Positions 32,168 through 37,522 of a DNA stretch of 37,522 nucleotides are shown piece after piece. The translations under genes were made by a program, and so were the position numbers. Each line of letters opens with the position of its first letter. Positions within the stretch are counted from its first letter, which is position 1. Under the pieces are notes generated by a model. That model ran no database searches, was not told the origin of the DNA, and saw nothing but the letters and a program-made list of their open reading frames with translations. The stretch is taken from contig JAHXHS010000051.1 of assembly GCA_025656455.1 (NCBI GenBank), forward strand, positions 1 to 37,522, read 5' to 3'. Source of the DNA: Candidatus Thiodiazotropha sp. (ex Epidulcina cf. delphinae) (GTDB lineage: Bacteria; Pseudomonadota; Gammaproteobacteria; Chromatiales; Chromatiaceae).

Positions 32168-35100
32168 ATGTCTTTCTATGCGGATTTGCATATTCACTCT
32201 AAATATTCCCGGGCCACCAGCAGAGACTGTGATCTGGAAAATCTTACCTTATGGGGCCGTAAAAAGGGTATTACCGTCATTGGCACAGGCGATTTTACCC
32301 ATCCCGCCTGGATCGGCGAAATAAAAGACAGGCTCGTTCCCGCCGAACCGGGTCTGTTCCGACTGCGAGATGAGCTTGAAAAACAAGTTTCCGCGAGGTT
32401 GCCGGCCGCTTGCCACGGGACCACGCGTTTTATGCTGTCGGTGGAAATTTCGACGATTTATAAGAAAGGCGATAAGACCCGGAAAATTCATCATCTGCTT
32501 TATGCGCCGACAATTGAAAAAGCCGAACGTATCAATCGAGCGCTTGAGAAAATCGGCAACCTTCATTCCGATGGCCGCCCTATCCTGGGTTTGGATTCCC
32601 GCCATTTGCTGGAGATTGTCTTAGAAGCCGGTGATGACTGCTACTTAGTGCCCGCCCATATCTGGACGCCTTGGTTTGCCGTGCTCGGTTCTAAATCTGG
32701 CTTTGACTCCATTAGCGAATGTTACGGCGATTTGGCCGAGCATGTTTTTGCCGTGGAAACCGGTCTTTCTTCAGATCCGGCTATGAATTGGTTGATTTCC
32801 AGCCTGGACCGCTACCGCATGGTGTCGAATTCCGATGCCCACTCGCCGGCCAAGTTGGGCCGTGAGGCCTGCGTATTTGAAACCGACATAGATTATTTTG
32901 CAATGAAACGTGCGTTGGCGTCGGGTCAGGGCTATGGGGGCACCATTGAATTTTTTCCGGAAGAGGGTAAATATCATTTAGACGGGCATCGCAAATGCGG
33001 TGTGCGTTTGACGCCGCAGGAGAGCCAAGCCCATAACGGTATCTGTCCGATTTGTAAAAAGCCGCTCACCTTGGGTGTGATGCATCGCGTGCAGGAATTG
33101 GCTGACCGGTCAGAATCTGAAAAGCCTGCCGGTGCGAACGATTTTGCCAGTTTGGTTCCTTTGTCTGAAGTGATATCCGAAATCGAAGGCGTTGGACCGG
33201 CGAGCCAAAAGGTGAAAAAAGCGTATGAGGCCTTGCTGATAAAGTTAGGTCCCGAGTTGGAGATACTCAACAATATTCCTTTAGAAGCGCTGAATAACGC
33301 AGCGTCATCCTCCCTGCTACCCGAGGCGATTTCACGTATGCGTGCTGGGCAAGTGATACGTGAGGCAGGTTATGACGGCGAGTATGGTCGGATCAAATTG
33401 TTTACCGAGCAGGAGCTTAAACGTCGGCACCCGGTTGGTTTTTTGTTTGATTTTGAGGATGAGCCTGTACAAAGCCCAGCAACGGAAAGAGCACCGGCAA
33501 AGCAGCAGCCCGCGGGGCAAAAGCCAGAAAGCCGTTCCGCTCCGGGTATACCTGCCACGCCGCAGTTGGTTCCAGATGATGTGACTGGTTCAAACCTATC
33601 CGTGGATCTGGATCAGGCACTGGATTCAGATCAAAACAAGGCGCTGGACATTGTTGCCGGCCCGTTGTTGATTATCGCCGGACCGGGTTCGGGCAAAACA
33701 CGCGTGTTAACCCATCGTGTTGCCCATCTGATTACTGACCAGGGTGTAAACCCCGAAGCTTGTCTGACGATTACCTTTACCCGGCGCGCTGCGATAGAGA
33801 TGAAGAACCGGCTTAGTGTCCTATTGCCGCAGCAGTGGCGGCAAATTCCGGTCATGACGTTTCATGCATTAGGCTACCATTTGTTGCAGGACAACCGTGT
33901 GGCCGCTGGTTTACAGCCTGGTTTTCGGGTCACTGGCGAAGCCGAAAGGCAAGCCCTGCTGGTGGAATCACTCGCTCTCTCTGCGCATAAAGCCGGAAAA
34001 ATGCTGAATAAAATATCCGCGTTAAAGCGCCGGCGGTTGAAACCGGATGCGGATAGCGAAATATTTCAAGCGTGGAGGCGATTGGAGCAGCAGCGTGAAA
34101 TCGAGGGTTGGCTGGATTATGATGACTTAATGCTGCTGTCATTGGCATTGTTGCGGTCAGATCCAGGCTTACGCATAGATTACCAGAACCAATATGTCTG
34201 GGTCTCGGTTGATGAGTACCAGGATATCGATGAATTACAATATTGTTTGCTGCGACAGCTTGTCCCTGACCATGGCAATATCTGCGCCATCGGTGACCCG
34301 GATCAGGCCATCTACGGTTTCCGGGGTGCTGATGTCGGTTTCTTCTTGCGTTACGAACAGGATTTCCCCAAGGCGAGAAAGATCCAGCTAACCAGGAATT
34401 ACCGCTCGGGCGAATCGATTGTTTCCGCGTCATATCAAATGATCGCGCCAGCCACGCTGGTACAGGACCGTGTCGTACACGCCTTGTTGGAAGATACGGG
34501 TAAAGTCGTGATGCATAAGGCCCCAAGTGATAAAGCCGAAGCGGAATATATTATTCAAACCATTGAACAATTGCTTGGTGGCACATCCTTTTTTTCAGTC
34601 GATAGCGGCCGATCGGACGGCATGCAGGACCATGCATTTTCATTTGCGGATATCGCGGTGCTGTATCGAACAGAGGCTCAGGCTGCGTTGCTCGAAGAGG
34701 CGTTTTCACGCTCGGGTATACCCTATCAGCGTCATGGCCATCACTGCTTGGGTGATCAGCCCCAGGTACAGGAATTGCTCAAACTGATGCATAAACTGGA
34801 TTCGCATAGCCCGGTCATCGAGCGTTTTCGGCAAGCGCAGGCCGAACTGGGTTGGCAGGAAGGTCAGCAACAGAACAGTGCAGTTGCGCCTGCCATGAAA
34901 AAATTACAACAACTCGCCGAACGCTGTGCAGACAATTGGGAGCGCTTCCTCACTGATATCCATATGGGACAGGACATTGAACTGTGGGATGAACGTGCGG
35001 ACCGGTGCTTGCTGCTGACCTTGCATGCGGCTAAAGGCTTAGAATTTCCCGTGGTGTTTATTGTTGGCTGCGAAGACGGCATTTTGCCGCTTAAGTGGGG

Positions 35101-35347
35101 TCAGGCCCAAGCTGTTAGCGATAACGAATTGGCGGAGGAGAGACGTCTGTTTTATGTCGGCATGACAAGAGCAAAAGATCGATTGTTTTTATCCCATGCG
35201 CATATGCGCCTAAGGTGGGGCCGGGTTCAAGAGCAAAGCCCTTCGCCGTTCTTAGAGGACATAGAACAAAGGTTATTGGAAATAAGGCGCCATGCCGTTA
35301 AGAAAAAGACTCAAACCCAAGCAAGTCAGCAAATGGAACTATTTTAG
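32168..35347 (+). CDS. Endonuclease Q-type PHP nuclease fused to UvrD/Rep helicase
   Basis: A 1059-residue protein. Residues 1-415 match the EndoQ (TIGR00375) layout: PHP metal motifs H8-x-H10, GTGDFTHP (D42, H45), SVEIS (E93), IHHLLYAP, PAHIWTPWF (H164) and SNSDAHSP (D223, H225). The zinc region follows (KYHLDGHRKCGV, C277; GICPICKKPL, C293 and C296), and then the helical tail ending GYDGEYGRIKLF. A Pro/Ala/Gln-rich linker (430-485) leads to an SF1A helicase: Walker A AGPGSGKT at 504, DEYQD at 682, GDPDQAIYGFRGA, LTRNYRS, TLHAAKGLEFPVVF and VGMTRAKDR. EndoQ nicks DNA 5' of deaminated bases and abasic sites; the helicase could unwind from the nick. It follows two alkylation repair genes. Confidence 0.9.
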   Translation: MSFYADLHIHSKYSRATSRDCDLENLTLWGRKKGITVIGTGDFTHPAWIGEIKDRLVPAEPGLFRLRDELEKQVSARLPAACHGTTRFMLSVEISTIYKKGDKTRKIHHLLYAPTIEKAERINRALEKIGNLHSDGRPILGLDSRHLLEIVLEAGDDCYLVPAHIWTPWFAVLGSKSGFDSISECYGDLAEHVFAVETGLSSDPAMNWLISSLDRYRMVSNSDAHSPAKLGREACVFETDIDYFAMKRALASGQGYGGTIEFFPEEGKYHLDGHRKCGVRLTPQESQAHNGICPICKKPLTLGVMHRVQELADRSESEKPAGANDFASLVPLSEVISEIEGVGPASQKVKKAYEALLIKLGPELEILNNIPLEALNNAASSSLLPEAISRMRAGQVIREAGYDGEYGRIKLFTEQELKRRHPVGFLFDFEDEPVQSPATERAPAKQQPAGQKPESRSAPGIPATPQLVPDDVTGSNLSVDLDQALDSDQNKALDIVAGPLLIIAGPGSGKTRVLTHRVAHLITDQGVNPEACLTITFTRRAAIEMKNRLSVLLPQQWRQIPVMTFHALGYHLLQDNRVAAGLQPGFRVTGEAERQALLVESLALSAHKAGKMLNKISALKRRRLKPDADSEIFQAWRRLEQQREIEGWLDYDDLMLLSLALLRSDPGLRIDYQNQYVWVSVDEYQDIDELQYCLLRQLVPDHGNICAIGDPDQAIYGFRGADVGFFLRYEQDFPKARKIQLTRNYRSGESIVSASYQMIAPATLVQDRVVHALLEDTGKVVMHKAPSDKAEAEYIIQTIEQLLGGTSFFSVDSGRSDGMQDHAFSFADIAVLYRTEAQAALLEEAFSRSGIPYQRHGHHCLGDQPQVQELLKLMHKLDSHSPVIERFRQAQAELGWQEGQQQNSAVAPAMKKLQQLAERCADNWERFLTDIHMGQDIELWDERADRCLLLTLHAAKGLEFPVVFIVGCEDGILPLKWGQAQAVSDNELAEERRLFYVGMTRAKDRLFLSHAHMRLRWGRVQEQSPSPFLEDIEQRLLEIRRHAVKKKTQTQASQQMELF

Positions 35348-35377
35348 AGTCTGGCTGCAATTAGGTTCTTGTCTTTT

Positions 35378-35475
35378 TATTAACCCGGCACACGACAGCC
35401 TATCTTTCTTTAAACCAATGGGTGAGGGGCATGCTTGAAGCCCTGAACATGGCCTATTAGGATGCCGGGTTAATA
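35378..35475. repeat. 98-bp element with perfect 13-bp terminal inverted repeats
   Basis: TATTAACCCGGCA at 35378-35390 and TGCCGGGTTAATA at 35463-35475. It is the clearest member of the family that also shows at 5015 and 22394. It lies in the 325-bp gap between the EndoQ-helicase gene and the PEP-CTERM gene, which contains no other feature that I can support. Confidence 0.7.
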
Positions 35476-35672
35476 GTAGTGGTTGTCGTTGAGCAAGGCA
35501 GGCGTGTCGTTGTGTCGGATTAATTTACAAAGTGAAATAGTGGGATATTGCTAACTGCTTGATTTGAAAGGCATGGCATAGTTGTTGCTAAATTATGTGT
35601 GGGGTAGCCAACTACACCTTGAGTGTAAGAAATTGCATACATGGAATGGCAGTTATAAATCAGGAGTTTGAA

Positions 35673-36143
35673 ATGAAGAGAGTTATAGGCGTGGTTCTAG
35701 CTGTGATGTTGGGATTTAGCGGTTCCGCAGCAGCAGTGCCGATTTTCAGCCATACCACCGATGGACTGGGAAATTATCAGATAACTGTTGATGATAGAGG
35801 AGATTTGACAACGGATTTAGCGAATTTGGTGGCCAATAATATCTTTGGGACCGTGATTGGAACGGACGACGGCGTTAATGCGGGCGTGGATTTTTATATC
35901 GCTGATATTAACCTTGACGATTTGCTGCAGTTCTCTTTTTCAAGCGCTAGCAGTGTGACAAATCTGACAGGGACGATTGAGTATGCAGACGAAACCAGCG
36001 AAGCCTTCAATTATAGTTTTAACGACTCCAATCCTAACCCGGATCCTCCTCCTTCCATCCCCGAGCCTTCATCGCTCCTTCTGATGGGTGTTGGTCTTGT
36101 GGGATTGGGTGCGAGCCGGTTGAGGAAAACCAAGAAGTCTTGA
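35673..36143 (+). CDS. PEP-CTERM sorting-domain protein
   Basis: A 156-residue protein. The ATG at 35673 has AGGAG six bases upstream; the frame is open upstream but without similarity. A signal peptide (MKRVIGVVLAVMLGFSGSAA) is followed by an acidic beta-rich mature part (about 100 residues, with strands such as VDFYIADINLDDLLQF and GTIEYADETSEAF). The C terminus is the PEP-CTERM signal: PEPSS, then a hydrophobic helix (LLLMGVGLVGLGA) and a basic RLRKTKKS tail. Exosortase cuts and sorts such proteins, often for exopolysaccharide or biofilm. No exosortase gene is in the window. The mature domain is not one that I recognise. Confidence 0.88.
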   Translation: MKRVIGVVLAVMLGFSGSAAAVPIFSHTTDGLGNYQITVDDRGDLTTDLANLVANNIFGTVIGTDDGVNAGVDFYIADINLDDLLQFSFSSASSVTNLTGTIEYADETSEAFNYSFNDSNPNPDPPPSIPEPSSLLLMGVGLVGLGASRLRKTKKS

Positions 36144-36171
36144 ATCTTCCGATATAGTATAGATATTGGAT

Positions 36172-36197
36172 GGGAGGCCTTGGCCTCCCTTTTTTTT
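36172..36197 (+). terminator. Terminator behind the PEP-CTERM gene
   Basis: Perfect 8-bp stem GGGAGGCC-TT-GGCCTCCC followed by eight T residues. Confidence 0.92.
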
Positions 36198-36253
36198 CAT
36201 CCCCTGATCGAGCGGGTTAACGCAAATGACTTTATGGCGTATCCGTTTTCTTC

Positions 36254-36991
36254 TCAGGCATCTATCTGGAGCGACTTGGCGCCACTGAGGACACAAGGCT
36301 GCTCCGGTTCAAGGCCGAGTACGGATTCGAGGTGTGCGAGAGATCTCAACAGTTCTTGGTCGGTCACCTGGATTTCATTCCCCTTTGTCTTGAGGACATG
36401 CTTGGATGAGAGATTTTGCAGAATTCTCGAGAAGGTCTCGGGCTTCATGGAGAGGCGCGCCGCCAGAACCCCTTTTGCAGCGGGCAGGGTAAAATGAGAC
36501 CGCCCCACCTCTTCCATCCTGCGCAACAGCATGGCGCACATCCTGGTGGTGGCGCTCTGTAGCGTGAGATCGTCGATCTCTTTGATGAGTCCACGCAATC
36601 GCTGGCTCATGGTGCCCATGATTCTGAAGCAGACGGAAAAGGATTGGCTGAGAATTTGCAGGAAGCGCTTGCTGTCGAAGGAGATTATTTTCGCTGGCCC
36701 TAACGCCTCTGCGCTCACCGGATAGATTGGATGCTCCATGAACATCAGGGCTTCAGCAAAGGTATTGCCCTGTTGAATGATGTCGATGATTTTCTGATCG
36801 CCGTTGGAAGAGACGCGGAACAGCTTGATTTGCCCGCCGACCACCAAGAAGAAGCGATTTGCCTCATCGCCGGTTTCAAAAAGCGATTCTCCGTCCTGCA
36901 GCGTACTGACGTGACTGCTCTCCATGACCTGTCTGACTTGAGTGTCATCCAGGGTGGAAAACAGGTGAGCCATACGTATGTCGATATTCAT
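36254..36991 (-). CDS. dnr: Crp/Fnr-family regulator, Dnr-like
   Basis: A 245-residue protein. Residues 10-125 form the cyclic-nucleotide-type sensor domain (FFLVVGGQIKLFRVSSNGDQKIIDII, then TFAEALMFMEHPIYPVSAEAL), with the FAEAxMF and YPV pattern of Dnr-type NO-responsive regulators. A long dimer helix and a winged HTH follow (VLAARLSMKPETFSRILQNLSSK). The Fe-S cysteine cluster of FNR at the N terminus is missing, which argues against an oxygen-sensing FNR. It is divergent from norC, the NO reductase gene, and a perfect FNR/DNR box lies before norC. The name dnr is therefore based on context and type. Its own promoter area is occupied by a repeat. Confidence 0.85.
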   Translation of the reverse strand: MNIDIRMAHLFSTLDDTQVRQVMESSHVSTLQDGESLFETGDEANRFFLVVGGQIKLFRVSSNGDQKIIDIIQQGNTFAEALMFMEHPIYPVSAEALGPAKIISFDSKRFLQILSQSFSVCFRIMGTMSQRLRGLIKEIDDLTLQSATTRMCAMLLRRMEEVGRSHFTLPAAKGVLAARLSMKPETFSRILQNLSSKHVLKTKGNEIQVTDQELLRSLAHLESVLGLEPEQPCVLSGAKSLQIDA

Positions 36992-37029
36992 TGCGATGGA
37001 GCCATGAGTTGTTTGTCTTTGACATTCAC

Positions 37030-37301
37030 CCTAGTACTCCTTCAACATGATAATGACGGGTTCAGCGCTCCTGTGGTGTTTCGCGGCAAGGCGCAGTGCG
37101 TAGGCAATGGCCTGAGTCCTTGTCAAGCACTGCAACGCCGTCGCGGGACACCACAGGAGCGCCCGAAGGGTTGGTCTGTCAGCGTCCATGACCGCGTTGC
37201 GCCTCTTGTAAAGGACTCAGCCATTCACTGCGAGGCACGCCTTCTCCTGAACACTGACAGACCAACTGAACCCGCCATTATCATGTTGAAGGAGTACTAG
37301 G
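37030..37301. repeat. 272-bp nested palindromic element between dnr and norC
   Basis: Outer inverted repeat of 36 bp with one mismatch (37030-37065, beginning CCTAGTACTCCTTCAACATG; 37266-37301). Inside are two further hairpins: GCGCTCCTGTGGTGT near 37066 with ACACCACAGGAGCGC near 37149, and TTGGTCTGTCAG near 37171 with CTGACAGACCAA near 37254. The ends hold CTAG. No gene lies within. It begins 38 bp from the dnr start codon. Confidence 0.8.
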
Positions 37302-37365
37302 TGCTGCCTGGGTTAACGCCAGCGCCGGTTTGCTACAATATTGCACGAAATCGGTGCCTTGTCAT

Positions 37366-37379
37366 TTGATTAAAATCAA
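37366..37379 (+). promoter_or_regulatory. FNR/DNR box upstream of norC
   Basis: TTGAT-TAAA-ATCAA, a perfect consensus site, centred 71 bp before the norC ATG. A TAATAC -10 candidate stands at 37404-37409, so the site would be centred near -41.5 to -42.5 from the expected start, the class II activator position. Confidence 0.8.
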
Positions 37380-37443
37380 GGCCTATTGAATCCTACCCTT
37401 TTCTAATACACACCGAACAACTACCAAGAATGGGAGGGGAGCG

Positions 37444-37522
37444 ATGGCACAGGCATTCACGAAGGAGATGTCGAGGAACATCTTTTACGGCGGGACAGCG
37501 TTTTTCTTTTTGCTGTTTCTGG
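37444..37522 (+). CDS. norC: Nitric oxide reductase subunit C (N terminus, cut by right edge)
   Basis: Only 26 codons are in the window: MAQAFTKEMSRNIFYGG followed by a hydrophobic TAFFFLLFL run. This matches the N-terminal anchor of NorC, the membrane-bound cytochrome c subunit that passes electrons to NorB for reduction of NO to N2O (TKxMxRNIFYGGxxFFxLLFL). The ribosome binding site is GGAGGGGAG. The perfect DNR box in front and the divergent Dnr-like gene support the call. The haem-binding CXXCH lies outside the window, so this rests on the anchor and context. Confidence 0.75.
   Translation, partial: MAQAFTKEMSRNIFYGGTAFFFLLFL

Noticed and set aside
36731..37300. Plus-strand frame of 189 codons running through the dnr gene and the repeat
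   Set aside because: It is antisense to the Crp/Fnr gene and then reads through palindromic DNA; no similarity to a protein family.
1..37522. CRISPR array
   Set aside because: No regularly spaced direct repeats were seen; the repeats present are inverted or isolated.

Overview
The window looks like a piece of a gammaproteobacterial chromosome. The housekeeping block rimP-nusA-infB-rbfA-truB-rpsO-pnp has the usual gammaproteobacterial order. Around it are features common in environmental, respiratory gammaproteobacteria: a norC start beside a Dnr-type regulator, a PEP-CTERM protein, a GGDEF-EAL protein, and many palindromic intergenic repeats. Species cannot be fixed from the sequence alone. 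Core genes are moderately GC-rich, while the first 1.1 kb is clearly AT-rich and looks acquired.

Region by region. 1-2.8 kb is an accessory island: the 3' end of an RHS gene with a glycine-rich tip and a small membrane protein behind it (possible immunity partner), then a minus-strand cluster of SymE-like toxin, ParE-like toxin with its overlapping antitoxin, and an XRE regulator, then a truncated CHC2 primase-like gene. 2.8-7.2 kb holds a B12-binding radical SAM protein of the BchE-like type, a palindromic mobile-like repeat, and a TetR regulator divergent from a secreted cysteine-rich protein, with a clean palindromic operator between them. 7.7-11.0 kb is one large cytoplasmic GH31 protein that most resembles alpha-1,4-glucan lyases. 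11.1-12.1 kb is a decayed IS200-like element interrupted by a palindrome, followed by more repeats. 12.1-20.97 kb is the transcription/translation/RNA-decay block, closed by a strong terminator behind pnp. 21.2-26.3 kb holds an alpha/beta hydrolase, two near-identical small secreted proteins, a beta-lactamase-fold lipoprotein and an ECF sigma/RskA-type anti-sigma pair. 26.65-26.9 kb is a perfect MITE. 27-29.7 kb carries a membrane GGDEF-EAL protein and a tRNA-Glu gene. 30.0-35.3 kb is a DNA repair cluster: Ada-AlkA fusion, Ogt-type methyltransferase, and a 1059-residue fusion of an endonuclease Q-type PHP nuclease with a UvrD-type helicase. 35.7-37.5 kb has a PEP-CTERM protein, a Dnr-like regulator, a 272-bp nested palindrome, an FNR/DNR box and the first codons of norC.

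How the genes may work together. The alkylation genes overlap by four bases, and the EndoQ-helicase gene follows 115 bp later on the same strand, suggesting a module for alkylated and deaminated bases. The sigma and anti-sigma genes overlap and lie behind envelope or secreted proteins that could be their targets. The Dnr-like regulator probably controls norC through the perfect TTGAT-N4-ATCAA site. The strongest candidates for something little described are the EndoQ-UvrD fusion, the glucan-lyase-like GH31 protein with an insertion between its catalytic residues, and the duplicated small secreted proteins. All functional calls rest on motif recognition by eye; no database search was run.
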